Shown: positions 27,130 to 36,202, numbered from the stretch's first letter. The stretch is DNA of 64,000 bases from Alphaproteobacteria bacterium (GCA_020632755.1 JACKEY010000005.1:248001-312000), one strand, 5' to 3'. Numbers and translations are program-made. The notes: generated by a model not told the origin, from the letters alone.

Positions 27130-28006
27130 GACCCGCACGCTGGTGCTGGGCACGCGCGGCAGCAAGCTCGCCCTGGCCCAGTCCGGCCAGGTGGCGCGCG
27201 CGATCACCGACGCGACCGGCGTGCCGGTCCGCCTGGAGATCATCCGGACGCGCGGGGACGCGATCCAGGACCGCCCACTCGCCAAGGTCGGCGGGAAGGG
27301 ACTGTTCACCGCCGAGCTGGAAGCCGCCCTGGTGGGCGGGGACATCGATCTCGCGGTGCACTCGCTCAAGGACCTGCCCACCGAGGACGCGCCGGGGCTG
27401 ACCCTGGGCTGCGTGCCGCGCCGCGCCGATCCGCGGGACGTCGTCGTGGGGCGCCCGCTGGCCGACCTGCCCGCGGGCAGCGTCGTCGGCACGGGCTCGC
27501 TGCGGCGCCAGACCCAGCTGTCGGCGGCCCGGCCCGACCTGGAGCTGCGGGACATCCGCGGCAACGTCGACACGCGCCTGTCCAAGCGCGACGACGGCGC
27601 CTACGACGCCATCGTGCTGGCCCAGGCCGGGCTCGACCGCCTGGGCATCCGCCGCGACGACCTGCACCCGCTGTCCGTCGACGAGATGGTGCCGGCGGTT
27701 GGCCAGGGCGCCCTCGGCATCCAGTGCCGCGCCGGTGACGCCGAGGTGCTGGGGCTGCTCGCCGCCATCGAAGACGCCGCCACCCGGCGCTGTGTCATCG
27801 CCGAGCGCGCCTTCCTGTCGGCGATCGGCGGCGGCTGCAACGTGCCGGTCGCCGCGCACGTCGTGCCGACCCGGGACGGTACGCTGTACGGGGTCGCGGT
27901 CGGGCCCGACGCCACGGGCGCGCTCCGGCGGGTCACGCTGCAGGACGGTGACCCGGTCGCCCTGGGCCAGGCGCTGGCCGCGGGGCTGCAGCGCGACGGG
28001 GCCTGA
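27083..28006 (+). CDS. hemC: Porphobilinogen deaminase (hydroxymethylbilane synthase)
   Basis: Joins four porphobilinogens into hydroxymethylbilane. The 307-residue protein has LGTRGSKLALAQ, HSLKDLPT, GTGSLRRQ and the cofactor-attachment Cys 252 in IGGGCNVP. AAGGAG six bases before the ATG at 27083 fixes the start inside the hemA 3' end. It ends back-to-back with an antisense lipoprotein gene, so hemD, the next step, is in a separate unit. Confidence 0.97.
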   Translation: MTTPASTPTGKTEPPETRTLVLGTRGSKLALAQSGQVARAITDATGVPVRLEIIRTRGDAIQDRPLAKVGGKGLFTAELEAALVGGDIDLAVHSLKDLPTEDAPGLTLGCVPRRADPRDVVVGRPLADLPAGSVVGTGSLRRQTQLSAARPDLELRDIRGNVDTRLSKRDDGAYDAIVLAQAGLDRLGIRRDDLHPLSVDEMVPAVGQGALGIQCRAGDAEVLGLLAAIEDAATRRCVIAERAFLSAIGGGCNVPVAAHVVPTRDGTLYGVAVGPDATGALRRVTLQDGDPVALGQALAAGLQRDGA

Positions 28007-28333
28007 TCAGCCGCCGGTGTCCTGAGCCTGGGCCGCGCCGCCAGCACAGGCGGTGTCGCAGGTGGCCGGCCAGGCTTCGTCGTAGAGCTGCTCGCAGCTC
28101 ATCGCGGCGATGCCCTCGACGCAGCCGACACCCACATCGGGATCGGTGACCTCGGTGCAGGTCCAGGACGCCACCAGGTCCGCCTGGCAGCTCGCCGCGT
28201 CGGCCCAGCCGTAGAGCTCGAGCACCGCGCAGTCGCTGTACAGCGCGCAGGTCACCTCGGCCCGGTCCGCCAGGAAGTCGGCCGCCGGGTAGTCGGTGCT
28301 GCAGGCGAGCAGCAGGGCGAAGAGCAGGGGCAC
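28007..28333 (-). CDS. Small Cys-rich lipoprotein (copy 1 of 3)
   Basis: A 108-residue lipoprotein starting with GTG (VPLLFALLLAC, lipid Cys 11). The mature part has eight Cys in an order shared with the genes at 28365 and 29560: C-x3-Y-x2-C, then an aromatic-Gly turn, ending CDTAC. That suggests four disulfides in the periplasm. It is the most diverged copy and its stop touches hemC. It probably shares a transcript with the 28365 gene. Function unknown. Confidence 0.7.
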   Translation of the reverse strand: MPLLFALLLACSTDYPAADFLADRAEVTCALYSDCAVLELYGWADAASCQADLVASWTCTEVTDPDVGVGCVEGIAAMSCEQLYDEAWPATCDTACAGGAAQAQDTGG

Positions 28334-28364
28334 GATGCGTTCCGGAGCGGGGAGGGGAGGGGGC

Positions 28365-28706
28365 CTACTCGGCCGTCCCGGAGCCGGCGGAGCAGACCTT
28401 CTCGCAGGAGGTCGGCGTCTGGCCGTCGTTGAGCTGCTCGCAGGTGAGCAGCTCCCAGTCCTCGACGCACTCCTGGGCGGCGTCCTTGTCGTAGTTCGGG
28501 CACTCCGAGCCGTCGGCCTCGACCCCGCCGAGGGCCGCTTCCTGGTAGTTCATGCAGGACTCGACGGTGCCGCCCCAGAAGTCCAGCAGGCCGCACTCTT
28601 CGTACTTGGCACAGATGGCGTCCGGGCCCTCGGTCGAGAACTTGTCGTAGCTGTAGCCACAGCCCCACAGCACGGGGAGCAGGATCAGGGACGAGAGCAG
28701 GGGCAC
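28365..28706 (-). CDS. Small Cys-rich lipoprotein (copy 2 of 3)
   Basis: A 113-residue lipoprotein with a signal ending LPVLWGC. The mature part carries CAKYEECGLLDFWGG and ends SCEKVCSAG, sharing the eight-Cys framework of its two neighbours. I chose GTG at 28706 because GGAGG lies four bases upstream. It has a strong promoter at 28728-28757. No function is recognised; a small disulfide-stabilised surface or periplasmic domain is likely. Confidence 0.75.
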   Translation of the reverse strand: MPLLSSLILLPVLWGCGYSYDKFSTEGPDAICAKYEECGLLDFWGGTVESCMNYQEAALGGVEADGSECPNYDKDAAQECVEDWELLTCEQLNDGQTPTSCEKVCSAGSGTAE

Positions 28707-28727
28707 GGTTCCTCCAGGAGCGTGCAT

Positions 28728-28757
28728 GGAGTAGCCGTGGCGCCGATGCCGTGTCAA
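28728..28757 (-). promoter_or_regulatory. Sigma-70 promoter for the Cys-rich lipoprotein pair
   Basis: Consensus TTGACA (28757-28752), an 18-bp spacer, then TACTCC (28733-28728) on the minus strand, 22 nt before the GTG at 28706. The perfect -35 stands out in this GC-rich DNA. Confidence 0.65.
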
Positions 28758-28815
28758 CACCGCCGGCGCGCGGGACGCACGACCGCGAGCGCGACCACGC
28801 GCTACGATCCCCCAC

Positions 28816-29505
28816 ATGGCCCCCACCGCCTTGCTGCTGCGCTCGCGTGGCGCCCCCCTCGAGGGTCTGCTGATGCAGGCGGGCTTCGACGTCGTGCATG
28901 TGCCCACGGCCGAGCTGGTGGCGCGCCGGGACCCGCCTCCGCCCCCGGCGGCGATCGTCATCGTGACCTCTGCCACGACGGCGCGCCTGTGCCCCACGCT
29001 GCCGGAGTTCTGCCGGCGTGCGCAGGTGTGGGCCGTGGGTGCGGCCACCGCGGATGCCCTGGCCGCAGTCGGGATCGAGGTCGATCGGGTCGGGGACCAG
29101 GGCGGTGCGCCGCTGCTCGCCGCGCTGGGTTCCCGCGAGGCGGTGTTCGTCGGTGCCTTGCAGCCGGCCGGGCCGATGGCGACCGCCATCGCCCAGGGGC
29201 GCCTTGCACACTGGCCGGTCTACGCCCGCCGGACCCCGCACGGGCTGTCGGCGCGGCTGTCGGCATTGCCTGAGGTCGACCTGGTGGTGCTGACCAGCCC
29301 AAACCAGGCCCAGGTGCTGGCCGAGGAGGGGCCACCGACCCTGCGAGACGTCCCGGTCGTCGCCATCGGCGGGACCACGGCCGACGCGGCGCGGGCCGCC
29401 GGCTTCGCCCGGGTGCACGTGGCGGCGCAGCCGGACTTCGAGGCCCTGGTCGACGCGGCGGTCGCGCTGTTCGACCCCGGAGACGAAGAAGGGCCGCCAG
29501 ACTGA
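28816..29505 (+). CDS. hemD: Uroporphyrinogen-III synthase
   Basis: Cyclises hydroxymethylbilane with ring-D inversion. This fast-evolving family has few fixed residues. The 229-residue protein shows the two-domain pattern with IVIVTSATTARL, WAVGAATADAL, YARRTPHGL, LVVLTSPNQA and VVAIGGTTADAARAAG, and it lies near hemA and hemC. TACGAT starts 13 nt before the ATG, without a Shine-Dalgarno sequence, so it likely has its own leaderless promoter. Two antisense lipoprotein genes separate it from hemC. Confidence 0.87.
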   Translation: MAPTALLLRSRGAPLEGLLMQAGFDVVHVPTAELVARRDPPPPPAAIVIVTSATTARLCPTLPEFCRRAQVWAVGAATADALAAVGIEVDRVGDQGGAPLLAALGSREAVFVGALQPAGPMATAIAQGRLAHWPVYARRTPHGLSARLSALPEVDLVVLTSPNQAQVLAEEGPPTLRDVPVVAIGGTTADAARAAGFARVHVAAQPDFEALVDAAVALFDPGDEEGPPD

Positions 29506-29516
29506 GCTGGCGGCCC
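29491..29516. terminator. Hairpin overlapping the hemD stop codon
   Basis: GGGCCGCCAG (29491-29500) and CTGGCGGCCC (29507-29516) form a perfect 10-bp stem, with the hemD TGA in the 6-nt loop. No T-tract follows. It can end hemD and the convergent lipoprotein transcript. A second dyad, TGACCCGTGGGTCA, follows at 29528-29541. Confidence 0.6.
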
Positions 29517-29559
29517 TCATCGGACGATGACCCGTGGGTCACCGTCGAGCAGGGGGGAC

Positions 29560-29898
29560 CTACTCGGCGGTGCTGGTGTCGCCGCAGACGTCGTCGCAGG
29601 CGCTGGACGAGCTGGTGTCGGTCGAGGTGTCGGCCTCGCAGCTCAGGTCCTTCAGCTCGTTCAGGCAGGACTTGGCGGCGCCGCCGTCGTAGTCGCAGGC
29701 GTCGGAGGTGACGTAGGCGAGGGTGGCCTCTTCGAGGGTGGTCACGCAGGTCTCGTAGTCACCACCGAAGAAGTCGAGGAGGTCGCACTCCTCGTACAGG
29801 GAGCAGGCCTCTTCGGCGGACTTCTGGGCGTACTTCTCTTCCGAGAGGCCGCAGCCGGTGAGGAGGATGGCGCCGAACAGGGGCAGGAAGCGGTTCAT
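29560..29898 (-). CDS. Small Cys-rich lipoprotein (copy 3 of 3)
   Basis: A 112-residue lipoprotein (signal ending LLTGC, lipid Cys 16) closely like the gene at 28365: CSLYEECDLLDFFGG and ACDDVCGDTSTAE match CAKYEECGLLDFWGG and SCEKVCSAGSGTAE. The insert before the last Cys pair is a Thr/Ser/Asp-rich linker. GGAG precedes the ATG by five bases. It has its own strong promoter (29958-29986). The family looks like a recent local duplication flanking hemD. Confidence 0.78.
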   Translation of the reverse strand: MNRFLPLFGAILLTGCGLSEEKYAQKSAEEACSLYEECDLLDFFGGDYETCVTTLEEATLAYVTSDACDYDGGAAKSCLNELKDLSCEADTSTDTSSSSACDDVCGDTSTAE

Positions 29899-29957
29899 GT
29901 CGTCTCCACTTGTTGCAGTGTACGCGCCGGTCTCCATGCCGGTCCGGCGTCGGCGCC

Positions 29958-29986
29958 ACGTTATTGAGGTCCGGTTGCCAGGTCAA
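29958..29986 (-). promoter_or_regulatory. Sigma-70 promoter for lipoprotein copy 3
   Basis: TTGACC (29986-29981), a 17-bp spacer, TAACGT (29963-29958) on the minus strand, 59 nt before the ATG. A closer TACACT just upstream of the gene could be a second -10. Confidence 0.6.
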
Positions 29987-30073
29987 GTCGATGGTGTCGG
30001 GCAGAGAGTCGGTGAGAGAGCACGTTTCACGCAGAGGTGCGCTGCCGGCCGTGCGAATTCGCACCGTGGAACA

Positions 30074-31255
30074 TCATCGGGTCATCTCGCGGGTCAGATC
30101 CTTCGTGATGTTCTTCTGGTGGGATTCCAAGGTGCCACCGCCGATCTCGAGCAGCTTGGCGTCCCGCAGGAGGCGCTCGACCGGGTATTCGCTGCAGTAG
30201 CCAGAGCCGCCCATGACCTGCATGCAGTTGTCCGCGACCTCCTTGCCCACGGGGGCGGCGAACAGCTTGCTGGCGTCGCTGCCCAGGCGGTTGTTGCGGC
30301 CGGGACCGACCTGGCGCGCGACGCTGTAGACCAGGGCGCGGGTGGCCTCGGTCTTGGCGTAGGACTCGCCGATGTAGCGCTGGATCTGGCCGAAGCGGTT
30401 GATCGGCTGGCCGAAGGCGACGCGCTCGGCGGCGTGGTGGACCATGATCTCCAGGCAGCGATCGGCGATGCCGAGGCTCATCGCGGCCAGGGTCAGCCGC
30501 TCGATCTCCAGGTTGCGCATCATGTGGACCAGGCCGCCGCCTTCCTGGCCCAGCAGGTTGCTCGCCGGGATCACGCAGTCCTCGAAGATGACTTCGGACA
30601 TGGTGCTGGCGCGCATGCCCATCTTGTGGATGGGGTTGCCCGTCGAGAAGCCGGGGCTCGCGCGGTCCACCACGAAGCTGGTGACCCGCCCGTCGAGCTT
30701 GGCGTAGACCAGGAAGAAGTCGGCGTCCGGCCCGTTGGTGATGTAGGTCTTCGTGCCGTTGAGCACGTACTCGTCGCCCTTCTTCACCGCCGTGGTCGTC
30801 ATGCCGAGCACGTCCGTGCCGTGGCCGGGCTCGGTCATGCACATCGCGCCGACGGTCTCGCCGGTCAGGGTCGGGGCCAGGAAGCGGGCCTTCTGGCCGT
30901 CGTCGCTGCAGTGGTAGAAGTTGTTCACGAACAGCATGGCGTGGGCCAGGTACGCCAGGCAGAAGCCCGGGTCCGACTTCGAGAGCTCGTGGTGCACGAT
31001 GACGGCGGCGGTGGCGTCCATGCCGGCGCCGCCGTGTTCTTCGGGGACCGTGATGCCGTGCAGGCCGAGCTCGCCGAGCTTGCGGAACAGCGGCAGGTTC
31101 AGGGTCTGTTCCCGGTCGTGGTGCTCCGCCTGGGGCTCGACCTCGTTCCGGGTGAAGTCGGCGACCATCTCTCGGAGCATGCGGTGCTCGGGAGTGGGGT
31201 CGAAGATGCTGCCGGCGGTGTCGTCGGGGGCGTTCTCGAGCTCGTGCCAGGACAT
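30074..31255 (-). CDS. Acyl-CoA dehydrogenase
   Basis: FAD-dependent dehydrogenase of the acyl-CoA family, 393 residues. It has GITVPEEHGGAGMD, AMCMTEPGHGTDVLGM (flavin and substrate contact), NGTKTYITNGPDADFFLVYA, RVAFGQPINRFGQIQ and a C-terminal VMGGSGYCSEYPVER, close to the isovaleryl/short-branched-chain type. It probably works in fatty-acid or branched-chain amino-acid breakdown with an electron-transfer flavoprotein not in this window. CGGAG precedes the ATG. Divergent from polA. Confidence 0.93.
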   Translation of the reverse strand: MSWHELENAPDDTAGSIFDPTPEHRMLREMVADFTRNEVEPQAEHHDREQTLNLPLFRKLGELGLHGITVPEEHGGAGMDATAAVIVHHELSKSDPGFCLAYLAHAMLFVNNFYHCSDDGQKARFLAPTLTGETVGAMCMTEPGHGTDVLGMTTTAVKKGDEYVLNGTKTYITNGPDADFFLVYAKLDGRVTSFVVDRASPGFSTGNPIHKMGMRASTMSEVIFEDCVIPASNLLGQEGGGLVHMMRNLEIERLTLAAMSLGIADRCLEIMVHHAAERVAFGQPINRFGQIQRYIGESYAKTEATRALVYSVARQVGPGRNNRLGSDASKLFAAPVGKEVADNCMQVMGGSGYCSEYPVERLLRDAKLLEIGGGTLESHQKNITKDLTREMTR

Positions 31256-31365
31256 GGGGACTCCGGGGAGGCGTCTGCAGGCTGGCGGCCCTATCGCGGT
31301 GAGGGGGCCCGGGCCGGACGGAAGCTGTCCGGGATCCGCTCCCCCCAGCGGTTAGCGGACGCCGC

Positions 31366-34179
31366 ATGAGCACCGACGCCCCGCCGACGCCCGCCTCCTC
31401 CTCCGACTCGCCCCGCACCCTGTTGCTGGTGGACGGATCCAACGCCGCCTTCCGCGCCTTCTTCGCGATCCAGTCGGACATGCGCTCGCCCGACGGCCTG
31501 CCGACGCGCGCCCTGTTCGGGTTCACCCGCCAGATGCTCAAGGTCCTGGCCGACCTGCAGCCCGACTGGTGCGCGGTGGTCTTCGACAAGGGCAAGAGCT
31601 TCCGCAACGATCTGTACCCCGACTACAAGGGCCAGCGGCCGGACATGCCCGAAGACCTGCGGGCCCAGTGGGACGAGTTCCCGGGGCTCTGCAAGGACCT
31701 CGGCATCACCTGCCTGGTGCGTGCCGGCTACGAAGCCGACGACATCATCGGCACGCTGGCGGTGCAGCACGACGCGCCCGATCGGCGCGTGATCATCTTC
31801 AGCAGCGACAAGGACTTCGGCCAGCTGGTGACCGATCGGGTGACCCTGCTCGATCCCAACAAGAACCAGATGATGGGCCCCGCCGAGATCCAGGACAAGT
31901 TCGGCGTGCCCCCCGAAGGCATGATCGACCTGCTGGCGCTGATGGGCGACAGCAGCGACAACGTGCCGGGCATCCAGGGCATCGGCCCCAAGAAGGCCGC
32001 CCAGTTCCTGCACAAGTACGGCGGGCTCGAGGGTGTCCTGGCCAATGCGGCCGACATCGGCGGCAAGACCGGCGAGCGGGTCGCCGAGCAGGCCGACATC
32101 GCCCGGCTGTCGCGGACGCTCGTGACCATCGTGACCGACTTCCCGGAACCGGAGTTCGGACTGCTCGACGGGCTCGACGGCCTGGCCATCCGCCCCCAGG
32201 ACAAGATCGCGCTGGCCACGCGCCTGAAGCGCTACAATTTCCGGTCCCTGGTGCGCGAGCTCGGGCTCGAGGACGTCGATCAGGAACACCCGCCCGAAGG
32301 CGACCCCCAGCTGCACCTGCCGGACGCCGCGGACGCGCCGCCGCCGGACGAGACCCCGCCCCCGGTGTCGCGCGACGGGTACCGGACCATCGCCTCGGAC
32401 ACGGACGTGGCGTGGCTGGTGGACCAGCTGCGGGCGGCAGGCCGGTTCGCCTTCGACACCGAGACCACCTCTCTCGACCCTGCCCAGGCGCAGCTGGTCG
32501 GCATGAGCTTCTGCTGGCGGGACGACTACGGCGTCTACGTGCCCCTCGGCCACCAGGGCGACGGCAACTGCCCCGGCGCCCTCGACGCCCTGCTGCCACT
32601 GCTCGCGGACCCCACCCTCCGCAAGACCGGCCAGAACCTGAAGTACGACTTGCAGGTGCTGCGCAGCCTTGGCCACGATCTGGCCGGCATCGACGGTGAC
32701 ACGATGCTCGTCGACTACCTGCTCGACGTGGATCGCAAGCACAACCTCGACGACCTGGCCATGCGGCACCTCGGCCACGAGATGCTGCACTTCAAGGACG
32801 TCGCCGGCGACGTCGACATGGACTTCTCGCGGGTGTCCGTGGCGGACGCCACCGCCTACGCGGCCGAAGACGCCCACGTCGCCTGGCTCCTCGACCACTG
32901 GCTGGGGACGCAGCTGGGCGACCACCCGGACGACGGCGTGGCCGAGCACAGCCCGGCCTGGGTCTACCGCCACATCGAGCTGCCGCTGCTCCCCGTCCTG
33001 GCCGACATGGAGCTCGCGGGCATCGGCATCGACGTCGACGCCCTGTCCGCGCTGTCGACCGAGCTCGGCGAGCGCATCGACTCGCTCACGGCCCGCATCC
33101 AGCAGGAAGCCGGTCAGGAATTCAACATCAACTCGACCCAGCAGCTGGCGACGATCCTGTTCGAGGAACGCGGCCACCAGCCGGTCAAGAAGACCGCCAA
33201 GCGGACCGGCTACAGCACGGACTCGGCCACCCTGCAGGCCCTGGCCGGGTCCGGCGATCCGCTCCCGGGCTTGATCCTGGAGTACCGCGAGCTCGCCAAG
33301 CTCAAGGGCACCTACGTCGATGCCCTGCCGGCCGCCGTGGCAGCGGACGGGCGGGTGCACACCAGCTTCCACCAGGCCGTGGCCGCGACCGGGCGCCTGT
33401 CCAGCAACGACCCCAACCTGCAGAACATCCCCATCCGCACCGACGACGGCCGCCGCATCCGGCGCTGCTTCGTGGCGAAGCCCGGTCACGCCTTCGTGTC
33501 CGCCGACTACTCCCAGGTCGAGCTGCGCGTGTTGGCCCACTTCTGCGGCGAAGGCTCGCTGGTCGATGCCTTCAACCAGGGTCAGGACATCCACCGCCGC
33601 ACCGCCAGTGAGATCTTCGGCGTCCCGATGGCGGACGTCGACAGCAGCCAGCGCCGCGCGGCCAAGGCCATCAACTTCGGCCTGGTCTACGGGATGAGCG
33701 CCTTCCGGCTGGCGCGCGAGCTCGACATCGGCCGCGCCGAGGCAAAGAGCTACATCGACGGCTACTTCGAGCGCTACCCGCAGGTGAAGCACTACATGGA
33801 AGAAGCCGTCCAGGACGCCTCCGCGCTGGGCTACGCGAAGACCCTGTTCGGGCGACGCCGGCCGATCCGCGGGCTCGACAGCCGGAACTTCAACGAGCGC
33901 AGCGGGGCCGAACGCATCGCCATCAACACGCCCGTCCAGGGCACGGCGGCCGACCTCATCAAGCTGGCCATGCTGGCGGTGCACGCGCGGCTGGCGCGCG
34001 AGCTGCCCGACGCGCGGCTGCTGCTGCAGGTGCACGACGAACTCCTGGTCGAGTGCCCCCTCGACCAGGTCGAGGCCGTGCGGGAGGCGCTGCGCCAGGA
34101 GATGGAGGGTGTCGCCGCCCTCGAGGTGCCGCTGTCGGTCGAGACCGGCGCCGGGCCCACCTGGGACGACGCCCACTGA
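31366..34179 (+). CDS. polA: DNA polymerase I
   Basis: A 937-residue three-domain repair and Okazaki-fragment polymerase. The 5'-nuclease domain spans about 20-300 (LLVDGSNAAFRAFFA, GYEADDIIGTLA). The 3'-5' exonuclease (about 335-545) keeps FDTETTSLDP and YAAEDAHVAW, so proofreading is probably active. The polymerase domain has DYSQVELRVLAHF (about 713), RRAAKAINFGLVYGM (finger helix) and LQVHDELLVECP. TAGCGG starts 13 nt before the ATG with no Shine-Dalgarno sequence, which suggests a leaderless mRNA. Confidence 0.98.
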   Translation: MSTDAPPTPASSSDSPRTLLLVDGSNAAFRAFFAIQSDMRSPDGLPTRALFGFTRQMLKVLADLQPDWCAVVFDKGKSFRNDLYPDYKGQRPDMPEDLRAQWDEFPGLCKDLGITCLVRAGYEADDIIGTLAVQHDAPDRRVIIFSSDKDFGQLVTDRVTLLDPNKNQMMGPAEIQDKFGVPPEGMIDLLALMGDSSDNVPGIQGIGPKKAAQFLHKYGGLEGVLANAADIGGKTGERVAEQADIARLSRTLVTIVTDFPEPEFGLLDGLDGLAIRPQDKIALATRLKRYNFRSLVRELGLEDVDQEHPPEGDPQLHLPDAADAPPPDETPPPVSRDGYRTIASDTDVAWLVDQLRAAGRFAFDTETTSLDPAQAQLVGMSFCWRDDYGVYVPLGHQGDGNCPGALDALLPLLADPTLRKTGQNLKYDLQVLRSLGHDLAGIDGDTMLVDYLLDVDRKHNLDDLAMRHLGHEMLHFKDVAGDVDMDFSRVSVADATAYAAEDAHVAWLLDHWLGTQLGDHPDDGVAEHSPAWVYRHIELPLLPVLADMELAGIGIDVDALSALSTELGERIDSLTARIQQEAGQEFNINSTQQLATILFEERGHQPVKKTAKRTGYSTDSATLQALAGSGDPLPGLILEYRELAKLKGTYVDALPAAVAADGRVHTSFHQAVAATGRLSSNDPNLQNIPIRTDDGRRIRRCFVAKPGHAFVSADYSQVELRVLAHFCGEGSLVDAFNQGQDIHRRTASEIFGVPMADVDSSQRRAAKAINFGLVYGMSAFRLARELDIGRAEAKSYIDGYFERYPQVKHYMEEAVQDASALGYAKTLFGRRRPIRGLDSRNFNERSGAERIAINTPVQGTAADLIKLAMLAVHARLARELPDARLLLQVHDELLVECPLDQVEAVREALRQEMEGVAALEVPLSVETGAGPTWDDAH

Positions 34180-34318
34180 CCGCGCCTCCGCCCTTCGCGG
34201 TCTCGGCTCGTCACCGCCGGCCTTCGTGGGGACCGCCGACGGGGACGGGCGGGTCCGGCGTTACACTCCCGCCTGCATGGCGGCATCGGAAGCCCCGACG
34301 CCCGCCCAAGGAGCCTGG

Positions 34319-35032
34319 ATGTCCTCCCTGACCCTCGCAGCCGAGCACGCGTGGATGCTGCTCGCCGGCCTGGCGCCCCTCCTGGGTGGGCTGTTCGACG
34401 AAGCGCCGCCCCAGTCGGGCGATGCCGGCGACGGCCGACCGGGCCCCGTGACCCGACCGGGGCAGGACCCCGATCACGAGCTGGTCAAGGCCGTGCTCGC
34501 CGGGGACGGCACCGCCTACCGCGGCCTGGTGGAGCGCTACCAGGGCCGCATCCACAACGTCGTCTACGGCATGGTGCGCAACCCCGAAGACGCCAAGGAC
34601 CTGACCCAGGAAGCCTTCGTCAAGGCCTACAAGAACCTGCACCGGTTCCGCCTGGAGAGCAGCTTCTACACCTGGCTGTGCCGCATCGCGATGAACGTGT
34701 CGATCGACCACCTGCGTCGCCAGAAGGTCCGGCGCGCAGAGCTGTTCGAGGAGGGCGTCGCGACCAAGGACGCCGGCGGCGTGATCAGCCTGGCCCATCG
34801 CCGCGAGGACCCCGGGCGCAACCTCGAGCGCAAGCGCCTGGGCGCCCGCATCGTCGAAGCCCTCGATGAACTGCCCGAGGACCAGAAGCAGGTCATCGTG
34901 CTGCGCGAGATCGAGGGGCTGGCCTACAAGGAGATCGCCGAGGTGATGGACATCCCCGAGGGCACGGTCATGAGTCGGCTCTACTACGCCCGCAAGAAGC
35001 TGCAGGCGGCCCTCTCCGACGAGAAGGAGTAG
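34319..35032 (+). CDS. ECF-type RNA polymerase sigma factor
   Basis: A 237-residue sigma factor of the RpoE/SigW kind. Region 2 carries VVYGMVRNPEDAKDLTQEAF and FYTWLCRIAMNVSIDHLRR; region 4 carries ALDELPEDQKQVIVLREIEG and a helix-turn-helix with GTVMSRLYYARKKLQ. I prefer ATG 34319 because AAGGAG sits five bases before it. ATG 34277, just after a TACACT hexamer, is possible as a leaderless start. The N-terminus before region 2 has a hydrophobic stretch (AWMLLAGLAPLLGGLF), which is odd. The next gene, a repeat membrane protein, is its likely regulator. Confidence 0.92.
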   Translation: MSSLTLAAEHAWMLLAGLAPLLGGLFDEAPPQSGDAGDGRPGPVTRPGQDPDHELVKAVLAGDGTAYRGLVERYQGRIHNVVYGMVRNPEDAKDLTQEAFVKAYKNLHRFRLESSFYTWLCRIAMNVSIDHLRRQKVRRAELFEEGVATKDAGGVISLAHRREDPGRNLERKRLGARIVEALDELPEDQKQVIVLREIEGLAYKEIAEVMDIPEGTVMSRLYYARKKLQAALSDEKE

Positions 35033-35149
35033 CACCAGGGTGTCGGTTCTCATGCAATCTCTGCGGGTGTCGAATGGTTCGCGCAGTGGTGCGTCTGAGG
35101 GCTGCAACCGGTCGCCATGGCGGCGGCCACGCTCCCCTGGAGCCCACCC

Positions 35150-36202
35150 ATGACCCTCGACGCGCGCCAGCTCCAGCGCCTCCAGCTCCTCGAGCTGCGG
35201 GCTTGCGACGGCCTCGCGACGCCGGCCGAGCTCGAAGAGCTGCTGGCCGCTGGGGTCGATCCCGAAGCGCTGGTCGGTGTCGGGGATGCGGTGCGCAGTG
35301 CGCTGCGGCCGGTGGCGACGCCGGACATCGCCGCGTCGGTCATGGCGCAGCTCCGGGCGGAAGACGCCCTGGTCGATGCCGATGTCGGGGACGCACTGCG
35401 GGACGCGCTGTCCGCGCCGGCCCCCGACGTCAGCGACGCCGTGATCGCGGGCACAGACCTGCGGGACGACAGCGATGTCGTGGCCCACGCCCTGCGCGAC
35501 GCGCTGCGTGTCCCGTCGCCGGACCTGGCGGACGCCGTCATGGCCCAGCTCGGCGTGGGCGGTGCGTCCCTGGGCGGTCTGCTCCGGGACGCCCTCGCCG
35601 CGCCGGCCCCCGAGCTCGCGGACGCCGTGCTGGCCGACGCCGGACTGCGCGACGACAGCGTCGCCGTCGGCGGGCTGCTGCGCGATGCGCTGGCGGCCCC
35701 GGACATCGATCTGGCCGACGACATCATGGCGGCCCTCGACCTGGGCGCCGACACGGGCGACCTCCTGCGCGAGTCGCTGGCGGCTCCGCAGGTCGACGTG
35801 GCCGACGACGTCATGGCCGCGCTCGGTCTGGCCGACGCACCCTCCTCGACCGCAGAGGACACCTTCGCTGGTGCCGCTGAGGCCGACGACGATGTGGTCG
35901 TGCCCCTCGCGCGGCCGGTGCTGCCGGCCGCCACCGCGACGCCGCCGCTTCGGCGCCGCGCCCGCTGGGGCCTGCCCGTGGCCGGCCTGGCCGCGGCCGC
36001 GGTCGCCCTCATCATGGTCGGCGTGCCCGACCTGGGCGGCAACGACACCTCCGACTTCGAGCTGGCCGCGATCAACGACGTGCAGATCGAAGACCTGAGC
36101 ACCGGCGACGACGTGATGGTGCAGGTCTACCAGTCCGACGAGCACGCCCCCACCATCATCTTCATCGACGAGCTCGAGCCCGAGGGAGGCATGCCGCTAT
36201 GA
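35150..36202 (+). CDS. Six-repeat single-pass membrane protein, candidate anti-sigma factor
   Basis: A 350-residue protein. After a short N-terminal helix region come six degenerate repeats of about 30-33 residues (roughly residues 43-235) with the core LLRDALAAPxxDLADAVMA. A low-complexity acidic linker follows, then one membrane segment (WGLPVAGLAAAAVALIMVGV) and a 55-residue acidic outer tail. It lies after the ECF sigma gene and overlaps the secreted-protein gene as ATGA. Position, topology and the repeat pattern fit an anti-sigma factor, but I see no zinc-finger motif. I took ATG 35150, which follows GGAGC; ATG 35117 is possible. Confidence 0.75.
   Translation: MTLDARQLQRLQLLELRACDGLATPAELEELLAAGVDPEALVGVGDAVRSALRPVATPDIAASVMAQLRAEDALVDADVGDALRDALSAPAPDVSDAVIAGTDLRDDSDVVAHALRDALRVPSPDLADAVMAQLGVGGASLGGLLRDALAAPAPELADAVLADAGLRDDSVAVGGLLRDALAAPDIDLADDIMAALDLGADTGDLLRESLAAPQVDVADDVMAALGLADAPSSTAEDTFAGAAEADDDVVVPLARPVLPAATATPPLRRRARWGLPVAGLAAAAVALIMVGVPDLGGNDTSDFELAAINDVQIEDLSTGDDVMVQVYQSDEHAPTIIFIDELEPEGGMPL

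Noticed and set aside
34109..34276. Longer N-terminus for the sigma factor, starting at 34109
   Set aside because: It would overlap the polA 3' end with an Arg/Pro-rich tail unlike any sigma factor, and better starts lie downstream.
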